Origin: Cycloclasticus sp.
Lineage (GTDB): Bacteria; Pseudomonadota; Gammaproteobacteria; Methylococcales; Cycloclasticaceae
DNA length: 64,000 bases
Assembly (NCBI GenBank): GCA_040743155.1
Contig: JBFLJU010000001.1
Coordinates: 2,415,144-2,479,143 of the forward strand
Direction: 5' to 3'
Below the pieces are notes generated by a model. That model was not told where the DNA came from. It made no database searches and saw only the letters and a program-made list of their open reading frames with translations. This document shows positions 37,481-45,424 of the stretch, one piece after another. The first letter of the stretch is position 1. The number at the start of each line of letters is the position of its first letter. The translations under genes and the position numbers were made by a program.

Positions 37481-37517
37481 AAAAAAGCCCTATAGCCTTT
37501 ACGGTAATGGGGCTTTT
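37481..37517 (+). terminator. Terminator copy after the permease
   Basis: AAAAAAGCCCTATAGCCTTTACGG and TAATGGGGCTTTTTT form a hairpin with T-run, sharing TTACGGTAATGGGGCTTTTTT-like sequence with the terminator after the CAU tRNA. Works on the permease transcript. Confidence 0.7.
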
Positions 37518-37747
37518 TTGTGGGAATTTATTTTTGTAGCGTGTTCGGAAACTCAACTCGTTATTTAATTCTAAGGTAGAAGTGCTATTTTGGGACGATA
37601 GTGCGAAGGCGATAGGGGTATATATTTTAATTCCAAGAAAGTCTCAGCTAGGCGAACCAATAACTAAAAGCCTGAGTATGGACCTTGGTGAACCTAGCTT
37701 TTGATAATTGCTAACTGAATTTACTGCATGGTAGCTAGGTTATATAT

Positions 37748-38956
37748 TTATTGACTGAACTGTTGCGGCAAATTCTTTTTCCAGTTTCGATGCCATCTAC
37801 AAATGCTGTTAACCTCTTTAGGCCTTGAAATTATAAAGCCCTGCAATTTTATTGGGACGTTTAATGCGTTGAGGTAATCAAGATCAGTGGCTAATTCGAC
37901 GCCTTCAGTCACAATCGATACATTCAATTCTTCAAAAATATCAAACAGGGCTTGGGCAACAACTTGAGACAGTTTGTCGTTACAAATATTGTAAATGAGG
38001 CTTCGATCAATTTTGATTTCTGTATAAGGTAACGATTTAAGTTGCTGGATATTGGTGTAGCCCGTCCCATAATCATCAAGCGCTAACCCGAAGCCATGTA
38101 TCCGCAAACGGTTAAGCGTTTCCATTTGGTCTATATTTTCAACCGCATAACTTTCAGTCACTTCTATATTGAAATTCTTTGAACTGAAGCCATTATTTTC
38201 TAATAACCTAACTAACTTTAACGGTAATTTTTCGTTATTCAGCATAAGAGCCGAGATATTTAGCGACAATCGACAATCCTCGCCAAATTCTTCTAAGATC
38301 ATTGGTAAATCTTTCATGACTTGACGCAAGGTGCTTAGGGTTAGGGGTTCAATTAGATTGTTTTTTTCAGCGGTATCAATAAAGCGCCCCGCTAGTACGG
38401 CATCAAGTTCGTCGGGTAGTGATATTCGGACTAAGATTTCTAAGCCATCTACTTCCCCTGTTTGGTTATCAACTTTAGGTTGGTAGTAGGGAATGATGCG
38501 ATTGTCACTAATAGCGGCATCTATTTGCGCAACAGTCAAAAAATCTGGGTCGTCGGGACGAACCTTATGATTCATCGACCGTAGTTTTTTAAGAATGACT
38601 GACAGCTTTTCTTCAGTAATTGGTTTGCTAATGCAGCCTATAAGGTGTGTTCGCCTTTCAAGTAAAACATCCGATGCCAGTTGAATGATTTTAGTGTCGA
38701 GTTGAGAAAGGATAACGACACCGCCTAAAAATCCCTCTTTGCTAAGCAGCCGTATAAGTTCCATGCCATCCATTTCGGGCATGTTTAGGTCGACAAATAT
38801 TAGTTGGTATGAGGCCCCTTGCTTTTTTATAAGCTCTAAAGCTTCAGAGCCAGAACCTACACATTGACAAGAAGATACTCCAAGGCCAGTCAGTAATGCT
38901 GACATAACGTTTAATATTGATTTAGAGTCATCAACTACTAAACAATTTATGGGCAT
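37748..38956 (-). CDS. Response regulator with EAL phosphodiesterase output
   Basis: 402 residues. REC domain at 1-125 with the acidic pair Asp9/Asp10 and phosphoacceptor Asp56 (FVDLNMPEMDG). The EAL domain (about 140-390) keeps the metal and catalytic set: GLEILVRI (the EAL glutamate), LSLNIS, IEVTES, LALDDYGTGYTNI, EIKIDRS, VTEGVE and LQGF. It should hydrolyse cyclic-di-GMP under phosphorylation control. No histidine kinase lies beside it. Divergent from a large GGDEF-EAL gene, 386 bases away. Confidence 0.9.
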   Translation of the reverse strand: MPINCLVVDDSKSILNVMSALLTGLGVSSCQCVGSGSEALELIKKQGASYQLIFVDLNMPEMDGMELIRLLSKEGFLGGVVILSQLDTKIIQLASDVLLERRTHLIGCISKPITEEKLSVILKKLRSMNHKVRPDDPDFLTVAQIDAAISDNRIIPYYQPKVDNQTGEVDGLEILVRISLPDELDAVLAGRFIDTAEKNNLIEPLTLSTLRQVMKDLPMILEEFGEDCRLSLNISALMLNNEKLPLKLVRLLENNGFSSKNFNIEVTESYAVENIDQMETLNRLRIHGFGLALDDYGTGYTNIQQLKSLPYTEIKIDRSLIYNICNDKLSQVVAQALFDIFEELNVSIVTEGVELATDLDYLNALNVPIKLQGFIISRPKEVNSICRWHRNWKKNLPQQFSQ

Positions 38957-39262
38957 AAGCTCGTTCCTTCAGCTTAATGTTAATGGGAACTAATAAGACT
39001 AGTTTATGAGCTTAGGTTTTGCAATGGTGGAAGGTGTTTTAATGCACCTTGGGGTGACGAGAGTCACGCGTGAAGAGCTAGGTTATTTAAAACAATATTG
39101 ATAAGCCCATTCGACTGTAGAAATAGCGAGATAGTAAAAAACAACTATACTGCTAAAGTTAGGTTTTAATTTTATGGTCTATTAGCTAAGCAGTTTGTCG
39201 GCTTTATATTGATAGAAATTTTTTGTCGGCGTTGATTAATCAAGACCGCTGAAGGAGCTCAA

Positions 39263-39319
39263 ATGATGATAAGCTTTACGGGTATCTATATTGAACACAA
39301 GGACGTGAACTCGGCATAG
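39263..39319 (+). CDS. Possible 18-residue leader peptide upstream of the GGDEF-EAL gene
   Basis: AAGGAG at 39252-39257 precedes ATG 39263 by 5 bases, opening an 18-codon frame (MMISFTGIYIEHKDVNSA) that ends in TAG 23 bases before the next start. The binding site is stronger than the one before the large gene itself. It could be a regulatory upstream ORF or chance. The rest of the 386-base divergent region shows AT-rich sequence with no clear promoter or cyclic-di-GMP riboswitch. Confidence 0.35.
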   Translation: MMISFTGIYIEHKDVNSA

Positions 39320-39342
39320 GTTGTCACAGGGCGATAATTTAT

Positions 39343-42300
39343 ATGATAAATACAAACACTAGATTTTATGGCCTGATCGTAGTTTTTGCTGGGTTTTTTA
39401 TTTCAGCCGTTGCGTATGTAGATCAAAATATGCTTGAACGCCATATGGCTTCTTCACAACTCCAAGTACAGCAGGAGTTGGATCGGGTTGCTGGTCAACT
39501 TACGTTTAATCTTTATAAGAACATTCAGGTGGTTAAGGGACTTCCAGCCGTGTTTTCTATCAATCCCTCTATTAGCCAGGAAAGTTTTTCGATTGCTGCC
39601 AAAGGGCTTATTGGTGAGCATTCGCAACTTCGGAATATAGGCGCAGCACCAGACCTCGTTATAAAGTATATGTACCCGTTGGAAGGTAACGAGGAGGCCT
39701 TTAACTTAGATTATAGGAGTCTCCCACATCAACTAGAAGCCATACTCAAGGCTAAAGAGCTGAATAAATTAATTCTCGCTGGACCTGTTAAGTTGGTACA
39801 AGGTGGGGAGGGTTTGATTTCTAGGCTCCCTGTCTTTAGGAGAGATAAAAAAGGTAATAAGGTTTTTTGGGGGCTGGTTTCTGCGGTCATAGATGTCGAT
39901 TCTCTTTATGAGAAAAGTGGCTTGCTGGATTTAGACTTACCTATAGAGATTGCTATCAGAGGCAAAGATGGTTTGGGTAAATGGGGAGAGGTGTTTTTTG
40001 GTTCTCCAGAGTTGTTCACTGAGCCTAATGCTGAGACATTTATTCAGTTACCAGAAGGTGATTGGCAATTAGTAGCGAAGCCACAGGGAAGTTGGGCTTA
40101 TGTGCCAGACAATATCTTTCAGAAGCGGTTCTTCTTTGTGGGAGTAGCTAGCGGTTTATTTTTATTTTTTCTTGTATTTATAAAGGGATTAAGAAGGGCG
40201 GCTTCAGCTAATGAAAGGTTCAACACGGCATTTTCACAAGCACCTTTAGGTGTTGCTGTAATCGACTCACTAACGGGAGATATATATGATGCAAACCCTG
40301 CTTACGCAAAAATTGTAGGACGCTCAATAGAGCAGCTGTGTAGGTTAGACTGGATGGAGATTACTCATCCAGACGATATACAACCCGACTTAGACAATAT
40401 GGCTCGAATGAATGCGGGAGAAACATCAGGTTTCACAATGCAAAAGCGCTATATTCAACCAGATCAGCGTACTCGCTGGGTTAATATGACAATCGCTCCA
40501 ATGAAGGTTGGCGATTCAAGCAGCCCGCGTCATTTATGCATGACCGAAGATATAACGCAGAAGAAAGAAATAGAGCTGGAGTTAGAAAAAAGTAAGGATG
40601 TTTTACGGGTACTGGCAGAGAGTGGAGACAGTGACAATATATTTGAACTGATCGTTCGGGAGTTGGCCACCTCACAAGGTAGCCGTTATGCTCTTATTGC
40701 CCAAGCTAATCCTAAAGACCCTAGTCAAGCTGTTACGAGAGCGGTCTGGTCTGGTGACAGGGTTGTTGACAATTTTTCTTATAGCCTAAAGGGTACGCCT
40801 TGCCAAAGCGTCATAAGTGATGGTTTTAGTTTCTATCCGAATGATCTTCAGCAGCGCTTTCCCGGTATTCCTAAGCTTGTAGATATGCAGGCTGAGAGTT
40901 ATTTAGGAGTCCCGCTAAAGGATGAAACGGGGCGTGTATTGGGCATCATTGCCCTGATTGATGATAAGCCAATGTTGGACAGTGCTCATACCCTAAATCT
41001 TTTAGGGAGTTTGTCGGCCCGGGTCAGCATGGAATTAGTAAGAGAGGAGTACAACCAGAAGCTTCTACTTTCATCTCGGGTGTTTAGTGAAACGCATGAA
41101 GGCATTATCATTACCGATGCTAATATGTTGATTGTTGATGTTAACCCTGCGTTTTGTATGATTACAGGTTACAGTCGCGAAGACGTTATGGGGCAAAGCC
41201 CTAGCCTATTAAATTCCGACAAACATAGTCCTGAGTTTTATCAATCTATATGGCAGCAGGTTCAAGAGCAGGACCATTGGCAAGGTGAAATCTGGAATCG
41301 CAAAAAAGACAATGAATTGTACGCGGAACTATTGAGTGTCTCAGCACTTAAAGATGTAGATGATAACGTAACGCATTATGTTGGCGTGTTCACCGATATT
41401 ACTGATAGTAAGCGTCAACAAGAACAATTGAGCTTGATGGCACATTACGACGTATTGACAGGGTTGCCTAACCGAGCTTTATTTACTGACCGGTTTGCTC
41501 AAGCGATCGCTCATAGTAACCGTACAGAAAATCAACTGGCCGTCTGCTTTCTTGATTTAGATGATTTTAAACCAGTAAACGATAGTTACGGGCACGAGGT
41601 GGGTGACCGGCTATTAATTGAAGTCGCTAAGCGGATTAGCTCGAATATTCGAGAAGAAGATACGGTTTCTCGCCAAGGCGGCGATGAATTTGCTTTATTG
41701 CTAAGTGATATTGAGTCTATTGAACAATGTGAGCAAACCTTACAACGGGTCCACCACGCGTTATCGAAGCCTTATTTAATTGATGGGCAAACTCATTTTA
41801 TTACCGCATCGAGCGGTGTTACGTTATACCCACAGGATGGCGGTGATATTGATACTTTATTGCGCCACGCAGACCAAGCTATGTATCAAGGCAAATTGGC
41901 CGGTAAAAATCGCTATCACTTGTTTGATATAGAGCATGATCAACATACGATAAGAAAACACCACCGGCTTGATGAGATTGAAGCGGCGTTAATAAATAAA
42001 GAGTTCCAGCTTTACTACCAGCCCAAGGTAAACATGGTCACGGGTGAGGTGTTTGGTGTTGAGGCATTAATTCGTTGGATACAGCCTGGAAAGGGGGTCA
42101 TCCCGCCATTAGAGTTCTTACCCATTATTCAAGGGGCAGAGCTGGAAATTAAGGTAGGTGATTGGGTTATAAATGAAGCCTTATCGCAACTTGAACAATG
42201 GCAACATAAAGGCATTCAACTTGAGGTAAGTGTCAACATCGCCTCCCATCACTTACAGTCAGATGAGTTTCACTCTAAATTAGAAAAAGTGTTGGCTGAG

Positions 42301-43104
42301 CACCATTCTGTTGCCCCAGAATACCTACAACTAGAAATACTGGAAAGCTCTGCTTTAGGTGATCTAACTGCGATTAGCCGTATTATGGACGCTTGCCAAG
42401 GTGGTTTAGGTGTTCAATTTGCACTTGATGACTTTGGAACGGGGTACTCCTCTTTGACGCACTTAAGGGGCTTGCCTGCAGACACCATAAAGATAGACCA
42501 AAGCTTTGTAAGAGACCTTTTAGATGACCCCAGTGACTACGCTATTACTAATGGTGTTATCGGCCTAGCTTACTCGTTCAACCGTAAAGTGATTGCAGAG
42601 GGGGTGGAAACCACCGATCATGGCTTAATCTTATTGATAATGGGTTGTGAAGAAGCGCAAGGTTACGGCATAGCTAAACCCATGCAGGCGGCTGACTTTC
42701 CTGAATGGCTTGAGCGATATACACCCAATAAGCAATGGCTGGATTATGGGAATAAACACCGGAGCGCAAAGCTAAAAAGATTAACCTTATTCGACTTAGT
42801 GGCAGCGCATTGGAAAGATCGGTTTATACGTAATATTCAGTCTACACCAACGGATGTTGAGCATTGGCCCATTATGAACACAGCACATTGTCCTTGTGGC
42901 ACGTGGATAAAACTAGCAAGGGACGAGCAGCTGTTTGAACCCGAAGATATAGATCGACTTAGCCAAGCTCATGAGGCAGTACATGCTATTACTGATAGCT
43001 TGCTTCTTCAATATCAAAATGGTGATTTAGAGACTGCTAGAAAGGGCTTGTTGGAGCTGAAAGCAGCCTCTGAGAATATGAATAATGCACTTTGGAATGT
43101 ATAG
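39343..43104 (+). CDS. CHASE-PAS-GAF-PAS-GGDEF-EAL-CZB sensor for cyclic-di-GMP
   Basis: 1253 residues. A membrane helix (about 7-25), a CHASE-like periplasmic region (40-240), a second helix (260-280), PAS (285-405), GAF (410-565), PAS (570-690), GGDEF (700-870) and EAL (885-1130). The cyclase motif GGDEF is intact at 779-783 with an RxxD inhibition site five residues upstream. The phosphodiesterase has EAL at 907-909 and DDFGTGYSS. The C-terminus (1140-1253) has a CZB-like zinc site: His-Trp near 1150, HCPCGTW with His1182, Cys1183, Cys1185, and HEAVH further on. Both activities may be present; the dominant one is unknown. Confidence 0.85.
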   Translation: MINTNTRFYGLIVVFAGFFISAVAYVDQNMLERHMASSQLQVQQELDRVAGQLTFNLYKNIQVVKGLPAVFSINPSISQESFSIAAKGLIGEHSQLRNIGAAPDLVIKYMYPLEGNEEAFNLDYRSLPHQLEAILKAKELNKLILAGPVKLVQGGEGLISRLPVFRRDKKGNKVFWGLVSAVIDVDSLYEKSGLLDLDLPIEIAIRGKDGLGKWGEVFFGSPELFTEPNAETFIQLPEGDWQLVAKPQGSWAYVPDNIFQKRFFFVGVASGLFLFFLVFIKGLRRAASANERFNTAFSQAPLGVAVIDSLTGDIYDANPAYAKIVGRSIEQLCRLDWMEITHPDDIQPDLDNMARMNAGETSGFTMQKRYIQPDQRTRWVNMTIAPMKVGDSSSPRHLCMTEDITQKKEIELELEKSKDVLRVLAESGDSDNIFELIVRELATSQGSRYALIAQANPKDPSQAVTRAVWSGDRVVDNFSYSLKGTPCQSVISDGFSFYPNDLQQRFPGIPKLVDMQAESYLGVPLKDETGRVLGIIALIDDKPMLDSAHTLNLLGSLSARVSMELVREEYNQKLLLSSRVFSETHEGIIITDANMLIVDVNPAFCMITGYSREDVMGQSPSLLNSDKHSPEFYQSIWQQVQEQDHWQGEIWNRKKDNELYAELLSVSALKDVDDNVTHYVGVFTDITDSKRQQEQLSLMAHYDVLTGLPNRALFTDRFAQAIAHSNRTENQLAVCFLDLDDFKPVNDSYGHEVGDRLLIEVAKRISSNIREEDTVSRQGGDEFALLLSDIESIEQCEQTLQRVHHALSKPYLIDGQTHFITASSGVTLYPQDGGDIDTLLRHADQAMYQGKLAGKNRYHLFDIEHDQHTIRKHHRLDEIEAALINKEFQLYYQPKVNMVTGEVFGVEALIRWIQPGKGVIPPLEFLPIIQGAELEIKVGDWVINEALSQLEQWQHKGIQLEVSVNIASHHLQSDEFHSKLEKVLAEHHSVAPEYLQLEILESSALGDLTAISRIMDACQGGLGVQFALDDFGTGYSSLTHLRGLPADTIKIDQSFVRDLLDDPSDYAITNGVIGLAYSFNRKVIAEGVETTDHGLILLIMGCEEAQGYGIAKPMQAADFPEWLERYTPNKQWLDYGNKHRSAKLKRLTLFDLVAAHWKDRFIRNIQSTPTDVEHWPIMNTAHCPCGTWIKLARDEQLFEPEDIDRLSQAHEAVHAITDSLLLQYQNGDLETARKGLLELKAASENMNNALWNV

Positions 43105-43105
43105 A

Positions 43106-43125
43106 GGCCTTTTTTTGAAAAGGCC
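43106..43125 (+). terminator. Intrinsic terminator after the GGDEF-EAL gene
   Basis: GGCCTTTT and AAAAGGCC flank a short loop right behind the stop; a further T-run follows at 43134. Between here and the integron's outer attC (43233) nothing else is seen. Confidence 0.6.
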
Positions 43126-43232
43126 GTCAGCATTTTTTCACTACAAAATACAAACCTAGGCACTCAGTATTTTAATGCCGAAGTTATAGGTTAATTCTAT
43201 GGAAACACCAAAACACCAAAACACTTAAGCCG

Positions 43233-43313
43233 CTAACGACCTAGTTAAGGGGAGCCGCACTTTTTGCGGCGTCCCAAGTGAGCAAAGCGAACGACTTGAA
43301 CGCCATGTTAGGA
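43233..43313 (-). other. attC site of the RDD cassette (outer end of the array)
   Basis: Leftward: TCCTAAC ... GGGACGCCGCAAAAAGTGCGGCTCCCC ... GTCGTTAG, with R'' at 43307-43313 and R' around 43233-43238. The central part forms a strong hairpin. It closes the array. Confidence 0.8.
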
Positions 43314-43742
43314 TGATGCTTTATCAAGAACTAAACATTTTGCGATTAAGTCATGAAGGCCTTGTCTTCTCTCTGTAAATGGAATCATGATGAAACCAAT
43401 AAACAAGAGCATAGCTGAGATGATTTTAGCTACATTACGAGTTATTGCATGCGATAGACCTATCTGGCTTCCGTTTAAGTCTGTTACTTTTATTCGAAAC
43501 AGTATTTTTCCTATAGTACCTTGCTTAGAAGAGCTTTCCATTAATGAAAAATATAAAATATCAATGATGTACCCTATATAACCAACCTTATCTAAGGTTG
43601 ATGGATCCGTTACACCTGCACTAATCACTAACAGGGATAGCAGTATGATTACAAAAATATATGAGATAGTCATCGCGATAATGATATCAATGATGCCTGC
43701 TACAAATCTTTTCCATGAAACAGCGTAGTTTTTAACGTCCAT
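43308..43742 (-). CDS. RDD family membrane protein (cassette gene)
   Basis: 144 residues: an N-terminal SWKRFVAGIIDIIIA segment with the Arg-x-x-Ala and Asp of RDD domains, membrane helices near 12-35, 50-68 and 105-125, and a closing FTERRQGLHDLIAKC. RDD proteins are small membrane proteins of varied or unknown role, and are frequent passengers on integron cassettes. There is no clear ribosome binding site; the ATG is close to the cassette boundary. The upstream edge carries three tandem copies of an eight-base box. Confidence 0.8.
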   Translation of the reverse strand: MDVKNYAVSWKRFVAGIIDIIIAMTISYIFVIILLSLLVISAGVTDPSTLDKVGYIGYIIDILYFSLMESSSKQGTIGKILFRIKVTDLNGSQIGLSHAITRNVAKIISAMLLFIGFIMIPFTERRQGLHDLIAKCLVLDKASS

Positions 43743-43752
43743 ATTTTAATAT

Positions 43753-43776
43753 CCTAACGTCCTAACGTCCTAACGT
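43753..43776 (-). repeat. Three tandem CCTAACGT octamers at a cassette joint
   Basis: CCTAACGT occurs three times in a row at 43753-43760, 43761-43768 and 43769-43776. On the cassette strand each copy contains the crossover box GTTAGG. One copy is expected here; the extra ones are a local duplication of the recombination core. Confidence 0.85.
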
Positions 43777-43854
43777 CTTAAATAAGGGGCGCGCGTTTCT
43801 TTGCGCGTCCCAGCCAGCGTGTTTTTGCTGGCGAACTTGATTTTTTTGTTAGCA
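43769..43854 (-). other. attC site of lipoprotein cassette copy A
   Basis: Leftward it runs from TGCTAAC at 43854 through two stems (GCCAGC/GCTGGC, and CGCGC/GCGCG around AAAGAAA) to ACGTTAGG at 43769-43776. It is identical to the site at 46213-46298 up to the outermost bases. Confidence 0.85.
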
Positions 43855-44356
43855 TTATTTGATGTCAGATTTATCAATTTTAAGAATTGTTTGGTAAGTA
43901 TCATTTAGGTACTCACGAATTCCTTTAAGTATTTTACCTGTCCATCCGTCAGATGTAACATCTCCGCTAAACCCAATATCTTTAGAGCCTTCAACAATAA
44001 CTTTTACCTTTGTAGCACTACCATATTCTTTGAAATAAACACCTGCTATGACATTCCAGTCATGAAGAGTTATTCCATGCTCACCAATTACCATACCCTT
44101 CGATTTATCGGCTTTTCTTAGAGAGAACCCAGCGTTACCTAGACCAACTTTTGCTGCCTCATAAATTTGATTTTTATTGTATCCATGAAAAGTCTCAACA
44201 TGCTCATATTTTGACCATCCAGTTTTACCTTCCGCTGAGTCGAAATCAACTGCTGAAACATCATGAGGAACCATGCCTACACTAGCGCATGCTTGAAGAA
44301 AGATTACTGCGATAAATAAAATTAACTTGTTCACTAGAACTCCTTGAAATGCTAAC
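43770..44356 (-). repeat. Duplicated cassette, copy A
   Basis: A 587-base block identical, as far as can be read, to 46214-46800 (constant offset 2444). It runs exactly from one crossover box to the next, so the unit duplicated is one complete cassette with its attC. Confidence 0.92.
43855..44334 (-). CDS. Small lipoprotein of unknown function, cassette copy A
   Basis: 159 residues from GTG 44334 with AAGGAG 5 bases upstream. Lipoprotein signal MNKLILFIAVIFLQAC with lipobox LQAC at residues 13-16. The mature part (PHDVSAVDFDSAEGKTGWSK, IYEAAKVGLGNAGFSLRKAD, then VIGEHGITLHDW) has no family I can name with certainty. The same protein, residue for residue, is encoded at 46299-46778. Confidence 0.82.
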   Translation of the reverse strand: MNKLILFIAVIFLQACASVGMVPHDVSAVDFDSAEGKTGWSKYEHVETFHGYNKNQIYEAAKVGLGNAGFSLRKADKSKGMVIGEHGITLHDWNVIAGVYFKEYGSATKVKVIVEGSKDIGFSGDVTSDGWTGKILKGIREYLNDTYQTILKIDKSDIK

Positions 44357-44476
44357 GCTTAGTGTAACCCGCCGCGATTGATTACGAAAATATAGGAAAC
44401 GATGCAAATGCAGAACGAAATTGACCAACTTAAAACCAGTGACGACTTTAGCGGTCTGGTTTACAACCTTGTTAGG
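44352..44476 (-). other. attC site of the 76-residue membrane protein cassette
   Basis: A longer site of about 125 bases, leftward from CCTAAC at 44471-44476 (followed by AAGGTTGTAAACC) to GGGTTACACTAAGCGTTAG ending at 44352. The two ends are imperfect inverted repeats of each other. It belongs to a different attC size class from the other five (60-86 bases), so the cassette had a different source. Confidence 0.75.
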
Positions 44477-44495
44477 TTTTTTACATCAAATGAGG

Positions 44496-44726
44496 CTATG
44501 GAATGAATATTTTTACAGCCATAGAGATAATACTAAGTATTACAGCAATAATAGCTATTCTAGTCGCTCGCTCTGAGCTTAAAGTTGCTTTACGAGAGAT
44601 TGACAGGGCTTCTTCTGCAATTTCATTAGCTCGCTCAGAAACATCTAGAGTTTTACGAGAAATCAATAATTTCTCTTTTTCTCGAAACGATGATTGACGC
44701 GCTGTTGCCCAGTTTTCATTATCCAT
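44496..44726 (-). CDS. Small membrane protein, cassette gene
   Basis: 76 residues: a charged helical N-terminal part (REKEKLLISRKTLDVSERAN onward, repeated SERA motifs) and one C-terminal membrane helix (RIAIIAVILSIISMAVKIFI). It is read in the cassette direction, with its ATG right after the crossover box of the preceding attC, as usual. A rightward 64-codon frame lies antisense to it, also with a hydrophobic segment; the cassette-strand gene is favoured. No function known. Confidence 0.6.
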   Translation of the reverse strand: MDNENWATARQSSFREKEKLLISRKTLDVSERANEIAEEALSISRKATLSSERATRIAIIAVILSIISMAVKIFIP

Positions 44727-44733
44727 TTTGAAA

Positions 44734-44796
44734 CCTAACGTTTTATATAAGACGCGCGCGTCTTTTAGCGCGTCGCCTTGATATTTTTGTTAGAGC
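44734..44796 (-). other. attC site of the 186-residue cassette gene
   Basis: Leftward CTCTAACAAAAATATCAAGG ... GCGACGCGCTAAAAGACGCGCG ... AACGTTAGG; a compact site of about 63 bases with a GC-rich central hairpin. The gene's TAA stop lies inside the R'' box. Confidence 0.82.
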
Positions 44797-45350
44797 TTTT
44801 CACGCAAAGCCTCTCTTAATGGTAAAAGTGCTTTATACACAACTTGTAATATGGGTAAAAGTTGCCTAAGGCTAACTGTTGCACCACCAACTTTGATTGA
44901 ATGTAGGTTTGAAAGAGCCTCTTGGGATTTGCTGCGCGGGTCTCCAAGATGAACCCCTCCTAGCACATTAGAGCAGTGGTCAATAATATCTCGAATGCTA
45001 ATGAGTTTTCCATCAGTAAGAATTACTTTATGTGAAAAGAACTTATCACGTGATAGCTCTACTATTTGAATTTTATTCGGCATAACATCAGGGGTTAGCC
45101 CGTCTAATACTGCATAAAAACTAGGCTTATGAGAAAGTACAAGCTTGGTGTACTCGGTTTCCCAATGATCAACTATACGAAATACAATTTTTTGACGTAT
45201 TTCTTTATTCACTACATCAGTTAAGCGGTTTCCATCAATTAACAACTGACGAAGTAAAGCTGATGATCTTAAAATTTCATAATCATCTGGGGTGTCGATG
45301 ACATTTTTAATATCATCTATAGTTCGACAAAATAGCTTGTTTGGATTCAT
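44790..45350 (-). CDS. Unknown protein, cassette gene
   Basis: 186 residues, mostly helical with no membrane segment or signal peptide. The start MNPNKLFCRTIDDIKNVIDT is followed by a hydrophobic helix LLRQLLID, then LTDGKLISIRDIIDHCSNVL and a leucine-rich C-terminus (LRQLLPILQVVYKALLPLRE). I do not recognise a family. The ATG is 13 bases after a crossover box with only a weak binding site. It sits third from attI. Confidence 0.7.
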   Translation of the reverse strand: MNPNKLFCRTIDDIKNVIDTPDDYEILRSSALLRQLLIDGNRLTDVVNKEIRQKIVFRIVDHWETEYTKLVLSHKPSFYAVLDGLTPDVMPNKIQIVELSRDKFFSHKVILTDGKLISIRDIIDHCSNVLGGVHLGDPRSKSQEALSNLHSIKVGGATVSLRQLLPILQVVYKALLPLREALREKL

Positions 45351-45362
45351 TTCTAGTGAGCT

Positions 45363-45424
45363 CTAACGTTTAGGGTAAAGCGCGCGGGTCTTTTTCCGCG
45401 TCGCATTTGACCCACTTGTTAGAG
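45363..45424 (-). other. attC site of the membrane/coiled-coil cassette gene
   Basis: Leftward from CTCTAACAAGTGGGTC at 45424 through GCGACGCGGAAAAAGACCCGCGC to GGGTAAACGTTAG-type bases at 45363 (CTAACG on the plus strand). GTGGGTC pairs imperfectly with TACCCTA. The stop of the gene overlaps the R'' box. Confidence 0.82.

Noticed and set aside
38957-39342. Possible cyclic-di-GMP riboswitch between the two divergent signalling genes
   Set aside because: The conserved GEMM core bases and tetraloop-receptor pattern were not found by eye.
44503-44697. Rightward 64-codon frame in the integron
   Set aside because: It is antisense to a cassette-oriented gene and ends without an attC on its strand; kept only as a low-interest finding.
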